A stretch of DNA of 64,000 bases from assembly GCF_002573715.1 (NCBI RefSeq), contig NZ_PDHM01000017.1, positions 669,499 through 733,498 of the forward strand, read 5' to 3'. The translations under genes and the position numbers were made by a program. This document shows, piece by piece, positions 50,271 to 58,942 of this stretch (position 1 is its first letter; each line of letters opens with the position of its first letter). The stretch comes from Paenibacillus sp. EZ-K15 (GTDB lineage: Bacteria; Bacillota; Bacilli; Paenibacillales; Paenibacillaceae). The notes below the pieces were generated by a model. That model worked only from the letters and a program-made list of their open reading frames with translations. It was not told where the DNA came from and ran no database searches.

Positions 50271-51356
50271 TTATTTCAGCACCAGCAGTCGATCATCCTG
50301 ATCGGAGGGCACACCCCGGCCATCGGTATTGTTGGTAATGACATAGGTTTTGCCATCATGGACTTTGACGTCTCTTAATCGTCCCTCACCCTCCAATACC
50401 AACTCAAGCGAGGCATTCTCCGGCTTAAATCGGTACAGCTTCTGGCCGCGAAGGGTGGCCACGTACATGTGACCCTCATCATCAAAAGCGATGCCTGAAG
50501 GAGCAATAGCCGTTTCGCTGCTGTGGTAAAGCGGGGATTTCATGCCCTCTTGCTGTTCATCTCCGATAATCTCGGGCCAGCCGTAATTGCTGCCAGCCGT
50601 GATCTCATTAATCTCATCATGTCCGCCGGGTGTGCCGGACGGTCCATGCTCTGAGCTGTAGAATTCACCTTCCGAATTCCAAGCCAAGCCCTGCGAATTC
50701 CGATGCCCTAACGTATATACATAAGAGCCTGCGGTCGGATTATCCGCCGGGACCTTGCCATCCAGCGTCAATCGCAATATTTTGCCTGCTAGACTCTCCT
50801 GGTTTTGCGCAAGCTCTCCTTCACCCGAATCTCCCGTCGTTACGTAGAGCATCCCGTCGGGTCCGATCGCAATTCTGCCGCCGTTATGTACGTTGGAGCC
50901 GGGAATGCGCTCAAGAAAGACATGCGACTCTGTCCATTGATTCCCCTCCTGCTTTAGAAGGACCAACCGGTTCATGACTTTTCCATCCTGATTATAGGTG
51001 TGGTAGGCGAAGCCCTTGCCAGAATTTTGAAAATCAGGAGCTAACGCAAAGCCCAGGAATCCGCCTTCTCCTTGATGGGCGACCGGCTTCTCGGTATGTA
51101 CCGACTGTCTGGTAAAAGTGCCGTCCTTGATCTGAACGATATTTCCTTCTCGCTCGCTGATATAAATCGTATCGCCATCAAAATCGATAGACCAAGGTGT
51201 CCTCAACTGCTCTGCAAGCACTTGATAAACGGAATCATTTTTTTCCTCCCGACGGTTTTCCTGCCTCCCTTCTTCCTTAGAAGGAGAAGACTGTGTACAA
51301 GCGGCAAGAAGCAGCAAAACTGCAATTAAAGTTGCCCCAACCACCATTCGTTTCAA
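50271..51356 (-). CDS. PQQ-dependent sugar dehydrogenase-like lipoprotein
   Basis: 361 residues: lipobox signal peptide (LLLLAACTQ) then the soluble glucose/sorbosone dehydrogenase beta-propeller. Typical stretches TPWSIDFDGDTIYISEREG, GSNVHNGGRIAIGPDGMLYVTTGDSG-type sequence (cited by its parts NVHNGGRIAIGPDG and LYVTTGDSG), GHRNSQGLAWN and SNYGWPEIIGDE. Family members oxidise aldoses outside the cell; whether this one uses PQQ, which Paenibacillus does not usually make, is open. Followed downstream on the same strand by repeat B copy 2. Confidence 0.85.
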   Translation of the reverse strand: MKRMVVGATLIAVLLLLAACTQSSPSKEEGRQENRREEKNDSVYQVLAEQLRTPWSIDFDGDTIYISEREGNIVQIKDGTFTRQSVHTEKPVAHQGEGGFLGFALAPDFQNSGKGFAYHTYNQDGKVMNRLVLLKQEGNQWTESHVFLERIPGSNVHNGGRIAIGPDGMLYVTTGDSGEGELAQNQESLAGKILRLTLDGKVPADNPTAGSYVYTLGHRNSQGLAWNSEGEFYSSEHGPSGTPGGHDEINEITAGSNYGWPEIIGDEQQEGMKSPLYHSSETAIAPSGIAFDDEGHMYVATLRGQKLYRFKPENASLELVLEGEGRLRDVKVHDGKTYVITNNTDGRGVPSDQDDRLLVLK

Positions 51357-51379
51357 AATCCAGCACCTCCCGGGTAATT

Positions 51380-52888
51380 TTATAGCTCCGGTGTCATCAT
51401 CTGGATGCCTTGCTCCATGTCCTGCAATGAACGCAACACAATATCCTCATCGCTAAACGATTCGATCTGGCTGCCTGCTACATAACGTGTCTCATGTCCT
51501 CGTCCGGTAATAATGATCCTGTCCTCGTCACCCGCCAATTCCACAGCTCGTTGAATGGCTTCTTTACGATTCAGGATCACCTCCCAATTTCCCGCTTCAT
51601 GCGAGGTTAAGCCACCCAGCATCTCAGCCATAATCTGCTCCGGATCCTCCGAGAACGAATTGTCTGTCGTGAACAACACATAATCCGAATACGAAGCTGC
51701 AATGTCCGCCATGAGCGGACGTTTCAAGCGATCTCTTTCGCCCCGGCAGCCCATCACGCATATCATTTTGCCGGAAGTGATTTCTTTGGCGGATTGCAAA
51801 GTTGCCTTAAGTCCACCCGGATTATGCGCATAATCCACAACCACGTGAAATCTTCTTCCTGTTTCTATTTCTTGAAATCGTCCATGAACCCCTACAAATT
51901 GGTGAAGACTTCTGCGGATTTCTTCAAGCGTTACCCCTTCCAGCAGACAAGTGGTCATGGCAGCAAGTGCGTTATACACATTATGAACACCATGCACCTT
52001 CAGACTAAAGTCGCCGTGTCCCCATGGCGTTTCTACATGAAATGTGCAGCCTTCCCGCATGTTTTGAATGTGCGTCGCCCGAACATCAGCCTCGTTATGA
52101 ATGCCATAAGTTACGATCTGTGCGGATGTACGTTTTGCATAATAGGACGATGCTTCATCATCCGCATTCAAAACGGCCTTCTTCAGCATATCACGGTTAC
52201 TGTTACCGATCTGGGCGAACAAAAGCTCCTTCGTATTGCGATAGCCCTCCATATTCTGGTGGAAGTCCAGATGATCATGCGATAAATTCGTAAAGACCAC
52301 GGTCTGAAAATCGCATCCGCGCACTCTCCCCATATCCAATCCGTGTGAAGACACTTCCAACACGGCATAGGCCCCGCCATGAGTGACCATCGTGTGAAAA
52401 TAACGCTGCAGCTGTATCGTATCCGGCGTGGTATTCAGCGTCTTCTCCATATGATCTCCGATCTTCATGTAAAGTGTGCCAATAATGCCCGTTTTGCGGT
52501 GAGCGTCATTAAGTATTTTTTCTACCATATGGGTTGTCGTTGTCTTGCCGTTCGTCCCGGTAATTCCGATCAGTTTCAACCGCTGCGTGGGATCTTCAAA
52601 AAAAGCGTTTGCGAGAATCGGCAGAATTCTTCGGGTATCCGGTACCGTTATACGCGTTACGTTTCCTGGAAGCACCGGCAGCTCCCGCTCAGCTACGATG
52701 GCAACAGCGCCGTTGCGTATCGCATGCCGGGCATAGTCATGGCCGTCCACGTGAAAGCCCGGAACACAGACAAACAGGCCACCAGGCCGGATCTCTCTTG
52801 AATCTGTTTCCAGGTTCGTGATATCCACGGAAGTACTGCCCGTTATCGTCTTAAGTATCAGCTGCTCCGTCAGTGATTTCAGAATCAT
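51380..52888 (-). CDS. Mur ligase family protein, MurE-like paralogue
   Basis: 502 residues with all MurE landmarks: an N-terminal UDP-binding part, ATP loop GITGTNGKTTTTHMVE, SHDHLDFHQNMEGYRNTKEL with the carbamylated-Lys region, VVDYAHNPGGLKATLQ and ITGRGHETR. The position that recognises the third amino acid reads DNSFSEDPEQ (residues 409-412 DNSF) instead of the DNPR of diaminopimelate-adding MurE. This suggests a second, non-housekeeping ligase. No other cell-division or murein genes adjoin it. The start at 52888 follows GAGG. Confidence 0.82.
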   Translation of the reverse strand: MILKSLTEQLILKTITGSTSVDITNLETDSREIRPGGLFVCVPGFHVDGHDYARHAIRNGAVAIVAERELPVLPGNVTRITVPDTRRILPILANAFFEDPTQRLKLIGITGTNGKTTTTHMVEKILNDAHRKTGIIGTLYMKIGDHMEKTLNTTPDTIQLQRYFHTMVTHGGAYAVLEVSSHGLDMGRVRGCDFQTVVFTNLSHDHLDFHQNMEGYRNTKELLFAQIGNSNRDMLKKAVLNADDEASSYYAKRTSAQIVTYGIHNEADVRATHIQNMREGCTFHVETPWGHGDFSLKVHGVHNVYNALAAMTTCLLEGVTLEEIRRSLHQFVGVHGRFQEIETGRRFHVVVDYAHNPGGLKATLQSAKEITSGKMICVMGCRGERDRLKRPLMADIAASYSDYVLFTTDNSFSEDPEQIMAEMLGGLTSHEAGNWEVILNRKEAIQRAVELAGDEDRIIITGRGHETRYVAGSQIESFSDEDIVLRSLQDMEQGIQMMTPEL

Positions 52889-53108
52889 GTCAGGTTCCTC
52901 ATCTCGTGATGTAATCAAAATCCCAGGGTCAGTGGCAGTGTGATATATAAGATGTAGAATTTACGACGATGTATCGTTTTAACCAGCTTTTCTTATTAAC
53001 CTAACCAAGCAAAGGCATTCTGAAACTGAAAAAGGCGGATTCCATTTCCCCCCATATACTGGAACCTCCATTTGGCTCCTGCGTATTTAACATTAAGGGG
53101 TTGATCTT

Positions 53109-53354
53109 ATGTTTTTACTAATACTCTATGCTCTGATCATAACGGTCAACGTTCTGATCGTTTTGTTCGGCCTGTATGTCTTCAATCATCCAGATAATGA
53201 TTGGTTACGAATGTTCAATGGAATTCCTGAGGATGTAGAACAAGATGATATTGATTTATTGAAAATTAAATTCAGGGCTGTAATCGTAATAATAGTCGGT
53301 CTGATCATGGGTTCGTTTTCGGTATTGCAGGCCATCGTTACACATAGTGGGTAG
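53109..53354 (+). CDS. Small two-helix membrane protein
   Basis: 81 residues: hydrophobic helix (LLILYALIITVNVLIVLFGL), a polar middle (GIPEDVEQDDIDLLKIKF) and a second hydrophobic helix (AVIVIIVGLIMGSFSVLQAI). Function unknown. Start behind AAGGGG. The frame stays open after the TAG stop for 43 more codons, ending at a TGA that overlaps the next small ORF. Confidence 0.55.
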   Translation: MFLLILYALIITVNVLIVLFGLYVFNHPDNDWLRMFNGIPEDVEQDDIDLLKIKFRAVIVIIVGLIMGSFSVLQAIVTHSG

Positions 53355-53482
53355 AGAGGTAACTCATTTGTTTCCAATGCTAGTTGGTGTGATAATGAAA
53401 TTGACGATCATGACATTTTTAAGCTGCAAGCACTTGGAATTTTAAGTCCAACAAATTCTTTGGAAAATGAGGTGAATATATC

Positions 53483-53596
53483 ATGAGAAAGATTAACTGG
53501 CCCGGACGAACCAAGCTAGAAAATTTATCTGGTAACGCTTCTCTGGTTCTGGATGTTATTCTCTATATCCCTCGTTGGATAATGAGGCTTTTTTAG
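53483..53596 (+). CDS. Possible 37-residue small protein
   Basis: Starts MRKINWPGRTKLENLSG and ends PRWIMRLF; the C-terminal part (SLVLDVILYIPRWIM) is an amphipathic or membrane helix. GAGGTG lies 8 nt upstream, and the ATG overlaps a TGA closing the frame described for the preceding gene (ATGA). Unknown family; moderate to low confidence. Confidence 0.4.
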   Translation: MRKINWPGRTKLENLSGNASLVLDVILYIPRWIMRLF

Positions 53597-53673
53597 TGGA
53601 GGGATTTCCTCCATTACCTTGTCCACCTGCAATGAGGAGTAAAGTTGCTCCATGCCTCTTGCTCACCTTCCTT

Positions 53674-53752
53674 ACGAGTTGTTTCCAACCTGCTATCCGC
53701 TCAATCTGCCTGACGAGTTGTTCCCAACCTCCCATCCGCTCAATCTGCTTTG
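53674..53752. repeat. 39-bp tandem repeat, two copies
   Basis: ACGAGTTGTTTCCAACCTGC and ACGAGTTGTTCCCAACCTCC start two 39-bp units that both end CATCCGCTCAATCTGC-like (TATCCGCTCAATCTGC in the first). The surrounding 53597-53860 has no convincing gene. Confidence 0.6.
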
Positions 53753-53861
53753 GGAAACGTCATGAAATTTCGAATAGCTCCGTCTTATTGTAATTCACAC
53801 ATGGCACACAACCGACTCCCCGCAATCCAAGCTTATACTCCATGCCAACTTAAAGAATGTG

Positions 53862-54020
53862 ATGACTAGAAGTCTTAACCATGTTACGCTGGAAGTAAAC
53901 GGTTCCAACACCAATGTTGCTAGGTTATTGCAGCTTGCCAATTTAGGACACGTACAGAGGATCCATTCCGCTATTCCATATCTGCTTGAAAGGAGAACCA
54001 TCGATGGGACCGTTCACTGA
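53862..54020 (+). pseudogene. Possible gene remnant upstream of the SDR gene
   Basis: A frame open from about 53778 reads like protein (VTLEVNGSNTNVARLLQLAN then LGHVQRIHSAIPYLLERR) with a possible ATG at 53862, no ribosome site, and a stop 17 bp inside the SDR gene. It looks like the end of a decayed gene rather than an active one. Family not recognised. Confidence 0.3.
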
Positions 54021-54858
54021 CGATTTGCTTCAAAATAAAGTCGTATTGATCACGGGAGGCGCCACGGGGCTGGGGCGCGCCATGGGGGAGAAATTCGCCC
54101 AGCTTGGCGCCAAACTCGCCATCTGCGGACGCCGTGAGGAAGTTCTCCAGCAAACTGCTGAAGATCTAAGGCAGCAGGGCTGCGAGGTATGGTACAAGAG
54201 CTGCGATGTACGGGAACCTGCGCAGATCTCGGCTCTTGTTGAAGCGGCAGAGCAGCATTACGGAGGCATTGATGTGCTTGTCAACAATGCTGCCGGGAAT
54301 TTTATCAGCCCCACGGAGCGTCTCTCCCCTCGGGCTGTAGACGCCGTGCTAAACATTGTGCTGCACGGCACCTTCTACGCAACCCTTGAAGTCGGCAAAC
54401 GCTGGATTGAGCAGGGCAAAAGCGGAACGATGCTCAACATTGTCACAACATATGCCTCGACAGGCTCTGGCTACGTGGTCCCTTCGGCAGCCGCAAAAGC
54501 GGGCGTGCTTGCGCTGACACGATCTCTCGCGGTAGAATGGGCCCCTTACGGCATCCGTCAGGTAGCGATCGCCCCGGGTCCGTTCCCGACCGAAGGCGCC
54601 TGGTCAAGATTATCGCCTACGCCGGACCTGGAGCAAAAAATGATCGACCGCATCCCCCTGAAGCGCGTAGGGGACGGAGAAGAACTGGCTAATCTTGCCG
54701 CCTATCTCATTTCCGATTTTGCCGGTTATATTAATGGTGACGTGATCACCATCGATGGCGGCGAATGGCTGAGGGGGGCGGGGCAATTCAACGACTTGGC
54801 GGAAGTAACCCATGAGCAATGGGACCGTCTGGCCGAACTGACACGCAAAGGCAAATAA
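54004..54858 (+). CDS. Short-chain dehydrogenase, 2,4-dienoyl-CoA reductase-like
   Basis: 284 residues, cytosolic Rossmann enzyme. NADP-binding LITGGATGLGRAMGEKFAQL, structural NNAAGNFISP, and SAAAKAGVLALTRSLAVEWA, the Lys-containing motif of the dienoyl-CoA reductase branch, in which the usual Tyr of the YxxxK motif is missing. Likely reduces 2,4-dienoyl-CoA during unsaturated fatty acid breakdown. The start is ATG at 54004 (GGAG 8 nt upstream); an in-frame TTG at 53986 precedes the ribosome site. Confidence 0.83.
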   Translation: MGPFTDDLLQNKVVLITGGATGLGRAMGEKFAQLGAKLAICGRREEVLQQTAEDLRQQGCEVWYKSCDVREPAQISALVEAAEQHYGGIDVLVNNAAGNFISPTERLSPRAVDAVLNIVLHGTFYATLEVGKRWIEQGKSGTMLNIVTTYASTGSGYVVPSAAAKAGVLALTRSLAVEWAPYGIRQVAIAPGPFPTEGAWSRLSPTPDLEQKMIDRIPLKRVGDGEELANLAAYLISDFAGYINGDVITIDGGEWLRGAGQFNDLAEVTHEQWDRLAELTRKGK

Positions 54859-54867
54859 CCTCATATG

Positions 54868-54967
54868 TAAGAAAAACATCTATCGACGTACTTTTACTAC
54901 AGCAGACAGACTGCCTTTAGAGGTTTATCGAAATTTTCAGCTTCACTGAAAACTTATACATTCCATA
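54868..54967 (+). repeat. Structured repeat element B, copy 3 (diverged)
   Basis: Begins AAGAAAAACATCTATCGACG, then CAGACAGACTGCC, and a second hairpin TTTTCAG/CTGAAAA. The start block is the best-conserved part of the family; the 3' half has diverged. It lies 10 bp after the SDR stop codon. Confidence 0.65.
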
Positions 54968-54975
54968 ATCTTAAA

Positions 54976-55023
54976 ATAGCCCCAAGCCGTGAGCATGTCA
55001 TAACTGCTCCCGCTTGGGGCTAT
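54976..55023. terminator. Bidirectional terminator between SDR and lutC
   Basis: ATAGCCCCAAGC/GCTTGGGGCTAT stem with a further inner pairing GAGCA/TGCTC. Confidence 0.75.
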
Positions 55024-55052
55024 CCGGTATCCTGTGTTTCCTGTGTTATTCG

Positions 55053-55793
55053 TTAACTCTCATAGGAATCGACCAGCAGGGCATACACGATACCTGGCCC
55101 GTGAACGCCAATCGTAAGATCATTCTCGATATCGGCGGAACGGCTCGGACCCGAGATGAAATGGATTCCCGCCGGCAGCTGCTCGCGTCCGGCCTGATCG
55201 AACTGAACCAGAATCTCCCCTAGTCGGGTAACCATTCGCTCTACGGGGATGATTGCCATCAGCACGGTCGGAAGCAGGCTGACGGATCTGCCTTTATGCG
55301 GGGCCGATTTCACCGTAATTGAACCGTTATAAGCCGCTGTGTAATCCGCCATGACGACGCCAAAATCGGCTCTGGCCGCTACAGCCCTCCAGTCCGTGTC
55401 GACTGCATCATTCCAGGAGAGAACAAGTGCCTCCGGCAGACTCTCCTCCAGCCCCAAGCGGTCCAGCGCCTCTTCCTGCTGGCGAAGAATCGTAGCCGCG
55501 CTCATCTCCATCGCTTTGTCCCTAATAAACCGGCTAACTTCTTCGCGATTGCTCAGCCTTACCACATGGCCTCCTGCCGCTTCAAAGTTGGCGGTAAACT
55601 GTGTAATCCGCTCCTCAAGCGGCCACTCAAATTCATTCCAGAAGTCGGGGGCACCGCGGAAAGGGTGCTCCGGAGCGGTGCGAACCCGGTCTCTCCCCAG
55701 CTTCGCGGCGATTTCATCCATGAACTGCTCTTGCTTCTTGCGAGACTGTTCTTCAAGACGGATTAGCCAACTGCGATCAGTTTCGTTAGTCAT
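55053..55793 (-). CDS. lutC: Lactate utilisation protein C (LUD domain)
   Basis: 246 residues of the LUD family, a subunit of the LutABC L-lactate oxidation system. Family stretches NEFEWPLEERITQFTANFEA, DFGVVMADYTAAYNGSITV and VHGPGIVYALLVDS. The start at 55793 follows GGGGGAG at 7 nt. It overlaps the lutB end by 8 bp. Confidence 0.9.
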   Translation of the reverse strand: MTNETDRSWLIRLEEQSRKKQEQFMDEIAAKLGRDRVRTAPEHPFRGAPDFWNEFEWPLEERITQFTANFEAAGGHVVRLSNREEVSRFIRDKAMEMSAATILRQQEEALDRLGLEESLPEALVLSWNDAVDTDWRAVAARADFGVVMADYTAAYNGSITVKSAPHKGRSVSLLPTVLMAIIPVERMVTRLGEILVQFDQAGREQLPAGIHFISGPSRSADIENDLTIGVHGPGIVYALLVDSYES

Positions 55794-57306
55794 GGGCATT
55801 CTCCCCCTTTCCGGACTTCTGCTGCTGAAGCCGCTCCTTCAATCGGTTTGTGATTTCAGGGTCCATCGACCCGGAGGTTCTGCGAATATCCTTCTCCATC
55901 TCCGGCCACCGGTCACGGAAGGATTCCTTAGGGAGACTCGGCGTTACCCTGTACGAATTCCACCCCTTCAAAGGACCGATCCGCGTTCGGATCTCCCCGC
56001 CTCGCACCACCAATTTCTGCCCCCACTTTCCGAGGGATACCACACTACGGTAACGCTTGGCATTCCCCATAATCGCCGAGAAGCCCTTCATTCCCATCGC
56101 TTCCAGCTTGTCACCGCGCCCAGCTTCAATCTTCCGGCGGCGCAAGGATACCAACATATCATGCAGCGGAATCTTCACGGGGCATGCTTCATAACAGGCC
56201 CCGCACAGGCTGGATGCGTTGGCGATATCGTCCCATTCCGCGACATTCTTGTTCAATGCCGGCGTTAATACGGCACCGATGGGGCCGCTATATGTGCCTC
56301 CGTAGGCGTGCCCGCCAATATGGCGATATACGGGACAAGCATTCAGGCATGCGCCGCAGCGTATGCAGTTGAGCAGCTCCTGAAATTCGGGGTCGCCGAG
56401 CTGGAGAGAACGTCCGTTATCAATGATGATAATATGCATTTCGTCCGGTCCGTCGGCATCCAACTCTCTCTTCGGACCACTGATTCCGGACATGTAGACC
56501 GTCAGTTTCTGACCGGTCGCCGAGCGCGGCAGCAAGGTAGCCATCACTTCGAGATCTGCCCATGACGGGATAATCCGCTCCATGCCCATCAGGGTAATCT
56601 GTGTCTTTGGCACCGTCGTCACCATGCGGGCATTGCCCTCATTCTCGAACAATACCATCGAGCCCGTCTCGGCGATCGCAAAATTACAACCCGTCATGCC
56701 AATGTCCGCTTCAAGGAATTTCTCGCGCAGCTTCATGCGGACAAAGCCGGCCATAATCGCCGTATCGGGCGGCAGCGTTTCGCCTGCCTCTGCGGACAAC
56801 AGCTCCGCGATCTGATAACGGTTCTTATGGATGGCAGGAATGATGATATGAGATGGCGTTTCATCCGCAAGCTGAATAATATACTCACCGAGATCCGTTT
56901 CGACGGCCTGCACCCCGATCGAGTCGAGTGCCTTGTTCAGATGCAACTCCTCGGACACCATCGATTTTGATTTTACGACGGACTTGGCCGCCTTATGCTC
57001 CGCAATCTGCAGGGAGATCGCGACCGCTTCTTCCGCCGTCTCCGCAAAATGGACATGGGCTCCGTTCGCCCTGGCCTGTTCAGCAAACTCATTCAAATAG
57101 TAATCCAAGTGCGCAATGGTATGGAGCCGAATTTGGCGTCCCCGTTCCCTCCATGCATCCCAGTTGCCATGCTCCTCCGACGCAAGCTTTTTACCAAGCC
57201 GCAGCCGCTCTGTCGTAAACTTCACCGCATTGCGCAGAAAATCGTTATTAAGGGCGTATCCTGCACGTTCCTTAACTGTACGCGCTTTCGATTCAGCTGT
57301 GCTCAT
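55786..57306 (-). CDS. lutB: Lactate utilisation protein B (LUD and Fe-S domains)
   Basis: 506 residues: an LUD-type N-terminal domain (about 60-290) and two 4Fe-4S motifs near 305-370, CIRCGACLNACPVYRHIGG and CGACYEACPVKIPL. Passes electrons from lactate to a membrane acceptor with LutA and LutC. Overlaps lutA by 14 bp. Confidence 0.92.
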   Translation of the reverse strand: MSTAESKARTVKERAGYALNNDFLRNAVKFTTERLRLGKKLASEEHGNWDAWRERGRQIRLHTIAHLDYYLNEFAEQARANGAHVHFAETAEEAVAISLQIAEHKAAKSVVKSKSMVSEELHLNKALDSIGVQAVETDLGEYIIQLADETPSHIIIPAIHKNRYQIAELLSAEAGETLPPDTAIMAGFVRMKLREKFLEADIGMTGCNFAIAETGSMVLFENEGNARMVTTVPKTQITLMGMERIIPSWADLEVMATLLPRSATGQKLTVYMSGISGPKRELDADGPDEMHIIIIDNGRSLQLGDPEFQELLNCIRCGACLNACPVYRHIGGHAYGGTYSGPIGAVLTPALNKNVAEWDDIANASSLCGACYEACPVKIPLHDMLVSLRRRKIEAGRGDKLEAMGMKGFSAIMGNAKRYRSVVSLGKWGQKLVVRGGEIRTRIGPLKGWNSYRVTPSLPKESFRDRWPEMEKDIRRTSGSMDPEITNRLKERLQQQKSGKGENAHD

Positions 57307-58033
57307 GTACGCTCACCCCCTCATACAGCAGCTCGGCCAAATGCTTGACCTGAACCTTCTCGCCCCGGTGGCGCAGATTGCCGGCAATATTCATGAGGCA
57401 AGCCATATCAAGGCCGACAAGCACGGAAGCCTCGGTCTCCAGCACATGATCGCTTTTCTCTGTCACCATCGCCCCCGAAATATCCGCCATTTTCACGGCA
57501 AACGTTCCACCGAACCCGCAACAATCCTCGGCAAAAGGCAAGGGAACAAGCTCCAGCCCCTTGACGTGGCTGAGCAGTTTCATCGGCTGCTCCTTAACGC
57601 CGAGCAGACGGCTTCCGTGACAGGATGGATGATAGGTTACCTTATGCGGATAAACGGCGCCTACATCGGTCACGCCCAGCACGTCAACAAGGAATTGCGT
57701 AAACTCATAGCATTTGGATTGAAGCGCTTTCGCTTTATCCAGGTATATGGGATCGTCCTTGAACAAATCCGGATAATGATGAATCATATACGTGCAGGAG
57801 CCGGAAGGGGACACAACGAAGTCGCTATCGTCAAAAGCGTCCAGAATCGTCTTGGCACTTATGCGTGCATCATCCCAATAACCACTGTTATAGGCCGGTT
57901 GGCCGCAGCAAGTCTGGATTTCGGGGAATTCCAGCTGCACGCCGTACCTTGCCAGCAATTTTGCCATCGATTCAGCTACCCGCGGGAACAAGGCATCGCT
58001 GAGACAAGTGACAAATAATGAAATCTTCAACAT
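57293..58033 (-). CDS. lutA: Lactate utilisation protein A (CCG-domain Fe-S protein)
   Basis: 246 residues with the two CCG cysteine-rich domains: QTCCGQPAYNSGYW and AEDCCGFGGTFAVK, plus N-terminal SLFVTCLSDALFP, as in LutA/GlpC-type heterodisulfide-reductase-like subunits. The start at 58033 (MLKISLFV) is preferred; a longer frame begins at 58111, with GGGGTGA before the chosen ATG. Confidence 0.9.
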   Translation of the reverse strand: MLKISLFVTCLSDALFPRVAESMAKLLARYGVQLEFPEIQTCCGQPAYNSGYWDDARISAKTILDAFDDSDFVVSPSGSCTYMIHHYPDLFKDDPIYLDKAKALQSKCYEFTQFLVDVLGVTDVGAVYPHKVTYHPSCHGSRLLGVKEQPMKLLSHVKGLELVPLPFAEDCCGFGGTFAVKMADISGAMVTEKSDHVLETEASVLVGLDMACLMNIAGNLRHRGEKVQVKHLAELLYEGVSVHEHS

Positions 58034-58084
58034 CTTCACCCCGCTAATCATCAGGATATGGACCGAAGAATCGGCCTCTAGCAA

Positions 58085-58108
58085 GAACCCCCCGGAACGG
58101 GGGGATTC
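58085..58108 (-). terminator. Hairpin between rhaR and lutA
   Basis: CCCCCC/GGGGGG stem with GGAAC loop, 26 bp after the regulator stop codon. The minus-strand tail is GTTCTTGC, so termination is probably partial and some transcripts read on into lutABC. Confidence 0.55.
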
Positions 58109-58135
58109 CATGTTGATAGGTTATAGCAGCTTGCT

Positions 58136-58915
58136 CTATACAGATTCGATCTTGATACCCAATGCTCGATAAGGTGCCGCTTCCTCTTCCTTCAATCTGC
58201 GATCGGTGATGATCAGATTCACTTGGGAGAGATCGGCAACCTGCGCAAAAGCCTGCGTGCCGAATTTGCTGGCATCGGCGAGCAGAATGGTCTCATCCGT
58301 CATTCCGATCATTTTATGCTTGATTCTCGCTTGAAGCTCATTGGATTCGCTAAGGCCCCGCTCGATGTGCACACCCTTGCATGACAGAAAGGCTTTATCC
58401 ACGTAGTAAGCATCCAACGAGCGTTCCGCGAGCGGACCGACAAAGGACAGGGAGCGATGAGCCAGAATGCCACCTGTGGAGATCACCTGAACCCTCTCCT
58501 TGGTGCTCAGCTCAGCAGCCACCTTAATCGAATTCGTCAGCACGGTAATCGAAATATCCGGTATGATTTTCGCCATGTACCAAGCCGTAGAGCTTGCATC
58601 CAGCAGGATGCGATCATTCGGATGGATTCGCTTGACCGCTTCCTCCGCGATCCGTTGCTTCTCCAGCGCATGCATGATTTCCCGCTCAGCATACGGTATT
58701 TCCGGCTGCGACCGCTGAATTTCCGGTTGATCCTTCACGCTAACCGCTCCGCCATGGGAACGGCGAAGGCGCCCGGCCTGCTCCAGCCTGTCAAGATCGC
58801 GACGAATCGTTTCTTCCGTTACACCGCAGAGCTGACTCAGCTCGGAGACTCGGATGCTCCCTCTTTCATTGACCAACTGTACTATTTTCTCATATCGTTC
58901 TGCAACCAGCATCAT
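58136..58915 (-). CDS. rhaR: DeoR-family transcriptional regulator, probable rhamnose-gene repressor
   Basis: 259 residues: an N-terminal DeoR helix-turn-helix (SIRVSELSQLCGVTEETIRR) and a C-terminal sugar-phosphate-binding DeoR domain (LDASSTAWYMAKII, ADASKFGTQAFAQVADL). Position after rhaB matches the B. subtilis rhamnose regulator; the symbol is by context. The start at 58915 follows AAGG. Confidence 0.8.
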   Translation of the reverse strand: MMLVAERYEKIVQLVNERGSIRVSELSQLCGVTEETIRRDLDRLEQAGRLRRSHGGAVSVKDQPEIQRSQPEIPYAEREIMHALEKQRIAEEAVKRIHPNDRILLDASSTAWYMAKIIPDISITVLTNSIKVAAELSTKERVQVISTGGILAHRSLSFVGPLAERSLDAYYVDKAFLSCKGVHIERGLSESNELQARIKHKMIGMTDETILLADASKFGTQAFAQVADLSQVNLIITDRRLKEEEAAPYRALGIKIESV

Positions 58916-58942
58916 ACCGCCCATCCTTACTGTTCATATATT

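Noticed and set aside
53575..53793. A 72-codon plus-strand frame with repeated QPAIRSIC segments
   Set aside because: The apparent repeat comes from the 39-bp DNA tandem repeat, and no ribosome site precedes the start.
53795..54001. A 68-codon minus-strand frame (MVLLSSRYGIAEW...)
   Set aside because: No ribosome site and opposite to a more protein-like plus-strand frame; probably noncoding.
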